From contig CM082583.2 in NCBI GenBank assembly GCA_040954595.2, positions 9,982,001 through 10,046,000 on the forward strand: DNA of 64,000 nucleotides, written 5' to 3'. Under the pieces are notes generated by a model. The model searched no databases and had not been told where the DNA came from. It saw nothing but the letters and a program-made list of their open reading frames with translations. Shown here one piece after another: positions 12,901 to 25,057 of this stretch. How positions within the stretch are numbered: position 1 is the first letter of the stretch; each line of letters begins with the position of its first letter. Made by a program: the position numbers and the translations under genes. This DNA is from Balanoglossus misakiensis. Taxonomy: Eukaryota; Hemichordata.

Positions 12901-15900
12901 CACTACGAAAGAGAAAATCGAAGGGGACATGACTACAGACGCAGAGGACGACAGAAAGAGCACCACGACAAGCAAATCCGGGGTAAGGCCAGCAAACTCT
13001 CGTTTCATCCTCGCTCCCTGTTATCGATATCGCACCCCGCCACCCATAAATGTTCGCGACGCTTTTTTCAAAAATCTTCAGGAAATATCTCACGGGGCTT
13101 TGCATGCACGGGCATAGATTCTGTTTTTTTGCACACTTCCTGTGCCGAATTCTGAACCAGCACCGGAGCGCCCCCTATTTCCACACAGAAAGCGCAACCC
13201 GCACTTCATTCATTCATTCATTCATTCGTTCGTTCATTCATTCATTCATTGACATCCATCCTTGCACGCAACCATTACGTGGCGTCTGGCGCCCGCTTAC
13301 CTGTCCGCTTGTAAACGGTACCATTTGCATGTTTCCCCCCGGGGGACACTCACTTTTTATTCAATACGATCTCTTGTCATCACACGCATGCGTACACAGG
13401 ATTACACTGATGACTCCGACGAAGAGTACGAAAGTACTACCAATTCTATGACAGGTGATTCCGATGACGTAAGTAGGATAACGGCGCACACCAACTAAAC
13501 GCTCACTCATGGGTGGCTTTATTCTGCTGTTCGCTGCACGTAGACCTTGAGATTCGCGTCCGAACTCTCGGCTCTTGACCTGTCTTTGTAGAGATTCTCT
13601 GTTTCTTCCACTCTAACCCATGTGATACATAATTTTTTTTTAACCGATTACAGTTACCGTGGCTGAAATACGGACACACAATTATCAATATACCCACTGC
13701 AGAAGCTCAATTTTCAAACCCCAAAGTCTTTCAATAATCACTGAGCTGTTTGGCTCTCGACATTGCTCAGTATATTGATAATTTTCTGTCCGCCTTCCAG
13801 CGACTGCAAGTGTAAGTATATGTCTCAAATTAGCTCTGCGTACAGTTCTGTGTGTTCCCGGCGTTACACGGCCTCCACCCACAGCCCTGCAAGGCGCCAT
13901 AGAAAAAACTGGTGCTTCTGCGGTCCGGATCCGGACCGCAGCTTTTTCGGCCGAAATTCGATTTTATCGAAGCAAAATCCTTCCCTGTCTACTTCTGCCT
14001 CCTAACCGACTCCAAATATGATGCGACGAACTTGTCTTAACGTCCGAACCGCTCGCTTTCTAAAACTTTTATGTTTACCCATGGAGATAAACTCGCTGTA
14101 AGTCTTATATTTAATATGGCGATCTCAACATGTAAACACACAAAAATAAATCAAACGCGAGTGGTTCGGACGTTAGGACAAGTTAAACGCATCATATTTA
14201 GAGTCGGTTAGGAGGCAGAAGTAGACAGGGACAGGATTTTGCTTCGATAAAATCGAATTTCGGCCGAAAAAGCTGCGGTCCGGATCCGGACCGCAGAAGC
14301 ACCAGTTTTTTCTATGGCGCCTTGCAGGGCTGTGGGTGGAGGCCGTGTAACGCCGGGAACACACAGACCTGTACGCAGAGCTAGTCTCAAATAAACCACT
14401 AGTGATATTTGTCAGTATGCGCAATCCTAGAAAATCTATAAAACATTCTAAATGCAGTAAGACATTTCCAAATGAAGCTGGAAATACGAACTCAACAGAG
14501 TTCATTATCAAACTTGTGTGCATGATGTTGTAACTAACATTTGAAAAAAAATACATGTACTAGTATATTTTGTGTAATTTTTATTACCGTTAATATTGAC
14601 CCAACTCGTGATTGTTTAGTTTTTTTTCGTGTAATGTCTGTGTGCAACCTGTTCCTCAATTTATACCACTAACAGGAATAATACCGTCTCCACTGAAAGG
14701 TTACCTTGTTTTTTAACCCCCCCCCCCTCATCCAGAAGTTCACGTTGTCGAATGAACTCCACCAACGTGGTAACTGGAAGAAGATGTATTGCACTAGGAG
14801 TTTTGGGGATGAAAATGTCAATCATGTTCGACGACTATCCATTATTTGTTTTGCTCAGACAGCTTTTTGTTGTCTGAATTCTACTTGAATACGAGCTCGA
14901 ACGAATTTGTTGGTGTTTATATTTTTACAGATTGCACCCGCTGGCGTTGAGATACAGAGTAACGACAACAACAGTGAAAAGGATGACGAATCCATAGTGG
15001 GAGATAAACGAGGTATGCACGACCTTTGACCTTTCTTCATGAGTTTTTGCCTTGGACTACTCGTTTTAGTCCGGTCCCCAGTCACATTTATCTGCGCTTT
15101 AGCAGTTGCAATGGTGGGGGGGGGGATATCAGATTATGCTGTTAGGCATAGAGTGCAACAAACTCGGTTATAAATGAAGCTTATCGATAGCTGATGAATG
15201 CTTATAAACAAGTGTTTTCAGAATTAAATCTTTCCAGATTGAACACCGTATACCGCAAAGTCGACTTAATGTCGTGTTTTTCGAGTTAACCAGAAATTTG
15301 CCATCCCCCTTTTTGCCCACAGTGGGTTTTCACGTACGGATGTTAACCGACGAGGACACGGAGAAACCGGTGCCTTGCTGTCCGTACAAGCGTTGCTGCG
15401 CCTGCTGCAGACTCTGCTGCGTCTGCAACCGGAAGTGCTTCAGGGCCTGGAAGAGGGTGCAGAGTTCCGTCTACAACATCATCATGGATCCCCTGGTCGA
15501 CGTCTTCATCACGGTCTGCATTTTGATCAACACTCTCTTCCTCGCCATGGACCACCACGGCATCCCACCGCTCTGGAGTGCCATCCTGTTTTATGGCAAC
15601 TACGTAAGACTATGTTCCCCCTTTTTTGAATGCCTTCATCAAAGATTCTTACCAACGTACATTCATACAAACGTACCCGGACCCAAACCTTTGCAACACC
15701 TCGATCACAAGCTTAAGCAGCCATGGCCAGACTGCTCGTAAAGAGCGGAATGCGAACGTCTTAGAACACTCTGACGAAACACATTATTCAGTTATGTGTA
15801 CCGCTGTATTCTTGTTGCAGGTCTTCACAGCAATCTTCACCGTGGAATGTACCATGAAGATCATGGCGCTGGACGCGGCCTTTTTCAAGAATGGGTGGAA

Positions 15901-18900
15901 CGTTTTCGATCTGTTCATCGTGCTGGTCAGTCTGATGGAGATTCCACTGCAGAATGTCAGTGGCTTCTCAGTTCTTCGAGCGTTCCGATTGGTGAGTTCA
16001 CTTATCGTCCGCATTCCCTATTCGCTAAGTTACGATTGAAATTACATTATACATCATGGGTCACTTTCATGACCCCTACGGATTCATACCAACGGAAGTA
16101 CGAGGATGTTAGGTCATGTAGGGGTTATGAAAATGGCATACGCATTTACAATGTAGGCATTCGGAGCGACACATGCTTTTTTCTGACTACAGTACGCATC
16201 TTGTTCTCTCCGCAGCTGCGTGTGTTCAAACTGGCGCAGTCCTGGGCTACAATGCGCATGCTCATTTCCATTATCGGCAACACCTTATCATCCATTGGCA
16301 ACCTCACGGTCATCCTCTTCATCATCATCTACATCTTCGCTGTGATTGGGATGCAACTCTTTGGAGATGTTTACGTCATTGAGAATTTCGCGGAGGACGG
16401 AGAAGTGCCGAGGTGGAACTTCATCGACTTCTACCACTCGTTCATGATGGTGTTTCGAATTCTGTGCGGAGAATGGATCGAACCACTGTATGACTGCATG
16501 AGGGGGTGTCGGGCCACTGGCAATGGTCTCGAAGGGGCCTGTATCGCCATATTCATTATCACCTTGGTTGTTGGCAATTTTATGGTGAGTGAAATGTTAC
16601 CATATCAAGCTTTCACCATTCCCTTCGCACACCTGTTGCTACTACGTGCATGAAGTTGCACATCTAACAGCGCCACCCGCCGAAGTTTCATTCCAGTATT
16701 TTTGTTTTTATAGGTACTCAATTTGTTTCTGGCGTTGCTGTTGAATTCGTTCGCGACCGATTCGCTGAAGGGCAACGGGGAAAATGGACCGGACAGGCTC
16801 AAACTAGGAATTCAAAAACTGATTCGGATCGTGACGTGCAGGAAATACCGCAAGGGCAAAGTGGGCGCCCATCCGAACGAGAAGAAGCCGCTTCCAAGCG
16901 AGTCTAAGAAAGACAGCGGGAAGGAAAAGGAAGGTAAAAAATCTGCCCATGAAGATAAAGAAGACGAAAACATTTCCCGGATCAGTCTAGGAACGGCGGA
17001 AAATGGACTCTCAAGTACCGATAAAGGTTTGTTTTTAAATCATTTGTTGGCATCTATACTTCCTTGAGAAAGAAACATGGCAAGTGAAATACTTTTCTCT
17101 TTTACACCGCTCATGAATGCACTGTTCATTTTTATTTTAGCAACTGACATTGAAATGACTGACTTGGAAAACACCAAGGATTCAAACCAGCCCGATATCA
17201 TTCCAAACGGAGCGTTGCTAACAGCAGCCAATGGTACTCTGAAGATCGGCAGTAGCAACAACAGCGTGAGCAGTCGAAATGGCAGTGCCCGCAGCGTCCA
17301 GGTATGTTCTGGTGCCCGTGAGTACTGTGGTCGCGCAGCTTAGGTTGTCTTGCATGATGCTGAACGTAAACAAAAATAGACCAGTCAAAATAACACCAAG
17401 AGACTGAAACATTTGCCCTGTATTCAGTATTTTCTTTCTTCTTGTGTTTTTTTCATGAACAGGAAAGACCTGGTAGCGGGAAGGCGCCGTTCCAAACACA
17501 GCGAAGTGCCTTCGCGTCGTTCGACACAGCATTGGAAAACAGCAAATCTAAGCAGGGCGAAAGCGAGCCGGGAGACAAGGGCGAGGAGGACAAGAGCGAG
17601 TCTGAAAAGAAGAAGGACGGATCAGACGACGACGGTGAAAAGAAAGACGACGAGAAGGACGCAATCATCGTGAAAGAGGATCCCGTACAAGACTGCTGCC
17701 TGAAGGCCGTCAACAAGTTCTGCGCCACGCGGTGTTGCTGCTCGTGTTGCCGCCATTTTGACGACACCGCGTTCGGGAGGAAGTGGAAGATTTTCCGGCG
17801 ATACGTGTTCAAGCTCATCGAGCACAAGGGCTTCGAAGCCGTCGTGCTCCTCCTCATCTGCGGCAGCAGTTTTGCTCTGGTGAGTATCAGATCACGTGAC
17901 CAATTGACCGCTCTCACGCATCATGTACAAGCACATCTGGTGTCGATCAAACACCAAGAGAGGCGCTGTTTGCCCGCCCAACCCTTCCTGCACGAAGTTA
18001 AATGGAAAGTGTACGGTCACCCGTGCAAATACTATGGAAAGTTGAGATTTAGCCAATCACAAATTTTCGTAGGGTTGCCACGCGAAAAAAATGCTCCACC
18101 AAATAGCCATTCGAGTGACTTAGACACAGTGTAACCTTTTAACCATATATATACTAGTATACATGATTGTACATACGTATATGTTGAGGGAGATTGTATT
18201 CCTTTTACGAGTTGCAGCGCTATGTGTTGCAGCTTGAAGAGCAATGTAACTAGTATTGCCAAATCTTCTTATTTACAGGTGTTTGAGGACGTTAGGCTAG
18301 AATACAACCCAACCATGCAAGCGGTTCTGAAATATCTCAACATATTTTTCGCTGTCGTGTTCACCATTGAAATGTTATTGAAATGGATTGGCTACGGTTT
18401 CGTCAAGTACTACACCAGTTTCTGGTGTTGGTTGGACTTCATCATTGTCTTGGTGAGTCCCCGCCCGGGTTTGTCATATGCAGATGAAAGCGCCATCTTC
18501 TGACATCAATGTTGTGGTTTTGTTTGTTTCGACGGAGAAGTCTGTGTATTGCGTCACTAATGTACAGCAAGGCGTTCTGGCCCAGAGTTCGACGACGCTC
18601 TTGGTCTGCTGGAGTAAAACCATGCATATTTCTTGGTTTCTTTCTTCCAGGTATCCAACGTCAGTATAATAGCATCGTCTCTCGGTATGGACGGCCTATC
18701 AGCATTTCGGGCTCTGAGAACACTGCGTGCTTTGCGACCACTTCGTGCCATATCACGCTGGCAAGGAATGCGGGTAATTATAATACATTCCATGAATCTT
18801 AGACTCCAGGTGCTGACGGAATCATCGTTTACTATTTACTGATCGAAAAGTTTCTCAACATTATCTGCATATATAAGGCAACAGAACTGGATGCTTGCCT

Positions 18901-21900
18901 TGGTGCAAAATTCAATGGCTGTTGGCATGACGACGTGGGAATAAGGTGCATCCAATTCCCCTAACTCGCACAAACTATAAATGGTTCGCTTTTTGTTGCA
19001 TTCAGATTGTGGTCAACGCACTGGTCCACGCCGTTCCCGCCATCTTCAATGTGTTGGTCGTCTGCATGGTATTCTGGCTAATCGCCAGCATCATGGGGGT
19101 GCAGTTCTTCGGCGGGACTTTCTACAAGTGCCTGGACGACGACGGGGTACAGTACAATGCTTCCTTCGTGAACGATAAGGCGGAGTGTTTCCTGAATAAT
19201 GGCACATGGAAGAACTCTGATATCAACTTTGATAACGTGTTAAATGGGTTACTTGCTCTCTTCCAAGTGGTACGTGGAACATTTTACTTTTTTTTTCTAT
19301 TTCACCAAAGTACAAAAAAAGTGTTCCGGGAGTCGCCATTTTCGCTAATTTTCGAGAGAAAGATATCATGTAACGTCTGCCTAAAAGAAAGGAAAAAAAA
19401 CTAACTGCGTGATGTATATGTATGAGAGGTTTTCCATGGGACCACGTATCTGTGCACGAAAATTAATCATGCCAATTTATAGAATTTGACTAACTTGACC
19501 ATTGTTTTTGTTGCTAGGCAACGTTTGAGGGCTGGATGGAAGTGATGATAGACACTATCGATTCTAGAGGGGTAAGTTGAACACTTCAAAGGAGATCGTC
19601 ACGTGATTAATATCAATTTATGATTGCTACAACAAGACCCCATTAGCTCGACTTCAGTCTCCCACTGTCGTCGAGCTAACGACCCATCAGGGAGAGAGAC
19701 TTTCGCGGATGATTTAGACTTTATGTTTTATTTTATAATTTTTCTCAGGTGGATCTGCAACCAAGCCGCGAAGCATCCAAATATGCCTACCTCTACTTCT
19801 TCGTATTCATTGTCTGCGGCTCCTTCTTCAGTCTTAACTTGTTCATCGGTGTAATCATCGACAATTTCAACGTTCTGAAGAAAAAGGTGAGGTGACTTCA
19901 ATACGAAGTTTTAACATGTGTTAGCTCCCTCTATCGTCTTACAAGCAAATATCATGGCAGATCATATTCTGAAACCAAACTGTCGCATATTATCCGATTG
20001 CAGTACGAGGGAGACAGTACGCTGGACATGTTTTTGACATCAAACCAAAAGAATTACTACCAAACCATGAAACGACTCGGGCAGAAGAAACCATCTAAGC
20101 AAATCAAGAGACCAACGGTAAGCGATACCATGGTTACGATAAAGAAATCGAACTATATAATTATTAATCCGCTGGGCGAATGGATTGATTGCTGTTCACT
20201 GGTGTGTGTGTTGGTTTTTCTCTAACTTTGTCGTCGAAGTTTGCCTTTTGTTTCACATTTTGCTCAGCGTCGTCAGTTTTTGCGCTTGCCGATTGCTCAG
20301 TGTTTTTTGTCCTGATTTTGCAGTTTGATTTTTGCATGAAATTATCTGCCAATTTCCCATAACACATCCGTTTTCCTCATCCCAATTTTCCCTGCATGCT
20401 TACGTTATTTTGACTTCCGATAATTTTGCAGACTCGTGTAAGTAATCTGTTGTACCACGTATTGTTTTCAACGAACAGGTGATTTTTGTCGCCTGCTTTA
20501 ACACTCATGTAAAGAATATAAGATAGAATATACCGTGCTCAATGTTATTCTGGTAGCTATAGGTTGCAAATGTTTCCTGTCTGTGCAGGATCTAGGACTT
20601 GGCAAGGCAATAACGACACCGCACTTTTTTTTCTCTACGTAAACAGAACAAGGTTCAGGCGTTTTTCTATGACGTCACCACGAGTAATAAGTTTGAAATT
20701 TCCATCGTGTTGATGATCTGTGCAAACATGATTGCCATGGCCGTGGAGCACTACGGCCAATCAGAAGACATTACCGCCGTGCTGGATGTCCTCAACATCA
20801 TATTCGTGGCCATATTCGCCTGTGAGTGCATCATGAAGATCATAGGAATGAGGTGGCACTACTTTAAGCGGCCTTGGAACGTCTTTGACTTCATCATTGT
20901 CCTGCTGTCCATATTAGGTAGGCACATTATCCCGTCATCCGGGTATCTTTGTCATCCGCGCACGCCGGGGTGGGGCCCGGTTTCTTGATCGGTTGGCTTC
21001 GCCGATGTTTTGGTCCCTACTGTTATCTTATTATAATAGGCAGTTGACTTGAAAAGCAAAGCTTTCGAACATTATGGGTCAAATTGATCCAATCAGTAGC
21101 TTTGTAACATCAGTTTTTTTTATCTTTATTATCTTTTCAGGCATTGTTTTGGATGACCTGCTATCAAATGTAGTCATAAGTCCAACGTTGCTTCGTGTCG
21201 TCCGCGTCTTCCGTATCGGCCGCGTGCTGCGTCTGGTCAAAGCGGCAAAGGGAATCCGCAAACTGCTCTTCGCCTTGGTGATTTCCCTCCCGGCCCTCAT
21301 CAACATCGGTGCTCTGCTCTTTCTGATCATTTTCATTTACGCCATCTTCGGAATGAACTTCTTCGGCTACGTCAAGAAAGAGGGCGCCCTCGACGAAATG
21401 GTCAATTTCGAGACATTTGGCAACGGCCTGATATTGCTGTTTCGCTTGGCGACGTCGGCGGGGTGGAACGACGTGCTGGAACCCCTGATGGTACAGCCGC
21501 CCAATTGCGACCCGAATTACAGGGGTATGCCCAACGGCAACTGTGGCCAGCCGTTGTTGGCGGTCCTTTATTTCGTCAGCTTCATCTTTCTGACGTTTCT
21601 GATCATCATCAACATGTACATAGCTGTTATTCTTGAGAACTTCACGCAAGCGCACGCGCAAGAAGAGGTCGGGATTACCGAAGACGACTTCGACATGTTC
21701 TACATTGTGTGGGGTCGCTACGACCCTGTTGCCACACAATTCATCAAGTTCGAACAGGTGTCCAAGTTCTGCGACGAACTTGACCCTCCCCTTCGCCTGG
21801 CGGCGCCCAACCGAATCAAAGTGACCGGTTTGAATCTCACCCTGTATGAGGGCGATCGGGTGCATTGTCTCGACGTGCTGTCGGCGCTGACGAAGCGCGT

Positions 21901-22507
21901 TCTGGGCGAGGTGGAAGAGTCCGACGACTTTCAACAACTGCAGGAAGAAATGGCCATGCGGTTCAACGAGTCGTTCACCATTCGCTCGCAGACGGTCGCC
22001 ACTGAGACGACTTTGGAAAGAAAGAAGAAGGAAACTGCCATAGTGAAAATTCAGAAAGCATGGAGGCTTTTTAGACTGAAGCGAGAAATCGGCCGCGCCG
22101 CCTCGACGAGATCGAGAAACAGCCAAAGCAGTTTGACCAGCTCGCGCAAGAACTCGGCCCTGCTGAGCGTTGGCGACAGCAAACTGGTGAATTTAGATAA
22201 TAGCTTTAACAGTTCGTTCGGTAACACACTGACAGTTCATCCCGAGAAATACGGGCAGAGCCCGCGCGGGTCCACCCCGTCACTGAACGCAAGCGGCCAC
22301 AAGAAGCCGCTTCCCAAGATCGATAACACCAACGGCGCCGCGTCGAAGAAAAAATCCACGGCCGAAGAAGAGTGGGACGACGTCCCAACAATTGAAGCTT
22401 CGGTTCAAATAGTGAACGAGTCGGCGAAAAATGTTAAAGACAGGCCAAAATCAAGCAAAGCTTTTCAGGAGAGGCCGAAAACTGGCAAAAAGGGCTTAAA
22501 GACATGA
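6902..22507 (+). CDS. Voltage-gated cation channel alpha subunit, Nav2/DSC1 type (5'-partial)
   Basis: A plasma-membrane channel with four six-helix domains. Exons: 6902-7029, 7250-7330, 8017-8034, 8899-9027, 9297-9388, 9636-9848, 10274-10334, 11983-12127, 12379-12510, 12689-12982, 13400-13468, 14931-15012, 15323-15603, 15821-15991, 16216-16584, 16714-17026, 17141-17301, 17463-17879, 18279-18452, 18651-18773, 19006-19269, 19518-19571, 19749-19886, 20004-20117, 20647-20917, 21141-22507. They total 1886 residues in one frame. The S4 helices carry repeated Arg/Lys ([33 protein letters not shown]). The pore residues are Asp (12101-12103), Glu (16471-16473), Glu (19527-19529) and Ala (21458-21460), giving DEEA. 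Nav1 channels have DEKA. DEEA is typical of the invertebrate Nav2/DSC1 group, which is reported to be calcium-permeable, so calcium or mixed permeability is inferred. The III-IV linker reads [13 protein letters not shown] where Nav1 has IFM. The C-terminus has an IQ-like motif ([12 protein letters not shown]). The N-terminal cytoplasmic segment is missing. Confidence 0.95.
7030..7249 (+). other. U12-type AT-AC intron in the channel gene
   Basis: No GT donor lies near the end of the exon that finishes in the domain I S1 region. The intron begins with ATATCCTTTT (7030-7039), the minor-spliceosome 5' consensus. A branch-site match, TTCCTTAAT, is at 7231-7239, and the intron ends in AC at 7248-7249, 10-12 nt downstream. 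Using these borders joins CA to G and gives [16 protein letters not shown], which aligns residue for residue with the sodium channel S1 segment (HSLFSMLIMCTILTNC). A conventional AG at 7264-7265 would lose five conserved residues. Vertebrate sodium channel genes are known to have an AT-AC intron at this place. Confidence 0.93.
8017..8034 (+). other. 18-nt microexon of the channel gene
   Basis: Eighteen bases between CCCACAG and GTAAGT encode most of DIMNISE in the S1-S2 extracellular loop of domain I. Including it gives YPDIMNISEYVFTG, which matches the length of the sodium channel loop PPDWTKNVEYTFTG. Skipping it keeps the frame (GA plus G, giving YPEYVFTG), so regulated inclusion is possible. 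Its flanking introns are 686 and 864 bp. Confidence 0.8.
10559..10582. repeat. (CA)n microsatellite
   Basis: Twenty-four bases of CA dinucleotide repeat within the channel intron 10335-11982. Confidence 0.95.
11554..11675. repeat. Short element bounded by 17-bp inverted arms
   Basis: CTGCGAGATCTCGCGTG at 11554-11570 is repeated as its exact reverse complement at 11659-11675, with 88 bp between. Each arm also contains the palindrome GCGAGATCTCGC. It lies in a channel intron (10335-11982). It may be a small transposon remnant or a hairpin; no target duplication was identified. Confidence 0.7.
13204..13250. repeat. (TTCA)n microsatellite
   Basis: Tetranucleotide repeat with a few TTCG variants, in the channel intron 12983-13399. 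Confidence 0.95.
13822..14392. mobile_element. Foldback / long-TIR MITE with 9-bp target duplication
   Basis: The element spans 13831-14383 (553 bp). Its arms, 13831 to about 14057 and about 14157-14383, are near-perfect inverted repeats of about 227 bp around a spacer of about 99 bp. The ends read TAGCTCTGCGTACAG and its complement. GTCTCAAAT flanks it directly on both sides (13822-13830 and 14384-14392), a 9-bp target-site duplication. Each arm has an internal perfect 24-bp palindrome (13918-13941 and 14273-14296; half-site CTGCGGTCCGGA). It lies in the 1.46-kb channel intron 13469-14930. No transposase is seen. The 9-bp duplication and long arms suggest a Mutator-like or foldback family. 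The peptides predicted from the arms are artefacts of the repeat. Confidence 0.92.
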
Positions 22508-23394
22508 CAGCAACGATGACTGATCATGTTTGCGACAAAAACTGTAATTTTAACTATTGTGTGAATGTGCAACGACTAAATAGGCCTTAAAGGGTCTTTA
22601 TTGAGCTCTAAGTGCCAGAATATCACGGTGGAGGGACAGGAGGAATTGACTAACGTGCCAACTTGCGCCACCACAGGCGACAAGTGATTTTTACCAGTAG
22701 ATTTAGACAGGTGAGATGTCCCGAGAATCTTGTTCAGTGCCTCTCACTCTGAGGGCGTTTGGTCCATCGGAGAGAACGAACGAACGAACAAACAAGCCAA
22801 ATGTGTTTGATAAAATGGCGATGCTACAATTTACGTTTTTTTTAAAGAAGTGGCAGTGTAAACATTTTAACACGGAAACTATTCCTATTCGATACTATAG
22901 ACGTATACATTCTTCCTGACGAAAGGTAGGCCATCCCTCGAAATTGCAGCGTTATGTTGCTGCACGCAGTTAACATGGTTAATACATGGCTGGCCGTAGC
23001 TTGAGTTTTCTATTCCAGGTTGAATTATTGGCGGCCATATTACACCGAGAGTTACCTATGCTGGTGAACTCGGACTGTGCGTCGATCGTGCTTATGGTGC
23101 TTTCCATTATATCAGCGTTTTCAAAGCATTTCCACAATGTCGCGTGAATCAATGAAGCGTACAGAAATTGCCGTAGAATGAGACACGTAAATCGAGAAAA
23201 AACAAACAAACACAGTTCTGTTACCACATTTGTTTAAAATTTGAAACTCAAATCTTACAGTATGTAGCGAGAAATGTCTTTTTTCCATTGGTAAGATTTT
23301 TTTTCAAACATTATAATGACGACATCATTTGGTATTTAATGACAAAAGCCACACATCGTTACAATATACATGTACCTGTTAATAATTCTGCGGC

Positions 23395-23828
23395 AATAAA
23401 TGTCGACATAGCGTTCTATTCAAGAAACCGCCCCAGCCTTCAGTCTAATTTATATCCGGGGCATTAGAAAGGCTGACTTTGACTTTTCCGAGTGCACAAG
23501 AACGATACAACGACTAATGAATGATCTATGCAAATTTTGTATTTCTGGTAATACTTAACTAATATAATATGCGGTGTATACCTGCGTCTGCGTTCTTGAG
23601 GCTAATAAAAAAATGGATACTTCTGAATCCATTTACGATTCTTCATCGAAGCTCTAGATTAGACATCACATTTATATCTTCTGTGGGAGTTTTTTCCACC
23701 TATAATAATGTACTGTATTTTGATAGTCTGTACAGTATTTTTTATAGATTTCTATTTAATATTTTATGAAAAGTGACAGCTATGTTGTAAATATATTTCG
23801 AAATCTGGTTTGCAATAAATACAATAAA
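23395..23828 (+). promoter_or_regulatory. Candidate polyadenylation signals of the channel gene
   Basis: AATAAA occurs at 23395-23400, 23814-23819 and 23823-23828, downstream of the channel stop codon at 22505-22507. The last two, in an AT-rich stretch, are the more convincing and would give a 3' UTR of about 1.3 kb. No other gene lies between, so assignment to the channel is reasonable but unproven. Confidence 0.55.
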
Positions 23829-24981
23829 AAAAGTAATGTTTTACAATGCTATTTTCCTTGTATGACGTTCTTTGCCAACCGCGTTGTGCCAACCGTTGTA
23901 ATGACTAAAAAAACTGACACTTTGGGCCACCGTTGAAACTGACCGATGTGGAAATTAGGGGAGCTTTCTTTTACTAGAACTTGTGGTCGGTCGGTCATGT
24001 AAAATATGCCCCTCCATATCGCGCATTGCTAAATGTGATCCTCCCCTAGAACAATTTATGAACCTCCCCTAGGGCAAGTTTGTAAAATGTGACCCCCCAC
24101 CGTTTCCTCCGGCCCACCCCTAGTTTCCCTGGCTCGCCCGTCGAGAAAGCGAGTGCTCTCTGATGAACATGACTTGGCCTGGTTGCGTAATGGATGCGAC
24201 GTGGATACTACTAGTATACTCAGGTAATGCAAGCGGGGTGTTCAGCACCTAAACAAACACACGCACAGGTCATTCGATATGGATATTGTGCTTTATTATG
24301 ATCATATGGAACTAAATTTAGCTCCCGTGTCTGGCGTAAACAATGAACGTCTGACACAAGAGCCGCGTCTTGCGAGCAAGGCACTCGAAAAGAACATATC
24401 ATACCGGGCAGTCTTGCGCGACACACGTACTTTATGCACGACGCGAGTACCCTTCAAGTATACAAAAATCCGTGATATAATTTTAAGATTCATACGGTAT
24501 TTATTTTCTCGCGAGAGTGAGTGAGCGAGTGACATCTTCTGGCTGGCGAGAATGCCTCGCGAGCATTTCCAAAGATACTGGCACGTGGCGACACTCACCT
24601 GTTCGAAAATTCTTTGAAAATTGTCTGAGCCGTCAATCTGCGATCCTGACGCGGGGGCACGTTTTCCATTATGACTTGTCTGCCACCTGTTGATTTGTAC
24701 AGGTGCAATCTGTCGTTGAGACAGACGTCACGACCTCTCTCTCTCTGTTTTGACGCGGGTATTGGCCGAGCTTTGCTTGTCCAGTACCCCGCCACCTGTT
24801 AACAAAGCCCCGGGTTGTTTTGACGCTCGTTCTCGTGCTGAGGAGAAGCGAATTGAAGAATGGCACGGTTGCCGAGTGAAGCGAGTTTTGCGTGTATAGT
24901 CATAGACAGTAGAGGAGAGAATAATTTACCCAGACAGGGATACAAACAGACTTTCCAAATGGCTTTGCTGGCACAATTCCC

Positions 24982-25057
24982 GGTCAGACCAGAAAAAAAG
25001 AAAAACACAGAATGATGTAGGTCAGACCAGAAAAAAAGAAAAACACAGAATGATGTA
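24982..25057. repeat. Tandem duplication, two 38-bp copies
   Basis: Two identical 38-bp copies beginning GGTCAGACCAG stand head to tail (24982-25019 and 25020-25057). The identity suggests a recent duplication. No function is apparent. Confidence 0.95.

Noticed and set aside
14173-14556. A 127-codon reverse-strand protein matching a plus-strand frame at 13763-14005
   Set aside because: Both are translations of the two arms of the foldback transposon; the similarity is the inverted repeat itself.
21164-22126. A 320-codon reverse-strand frame
   Set aside because: It is antisense to the last channel exon, with no homology and rich in His/Gln as expected of a shadow of conserved coding sequence.
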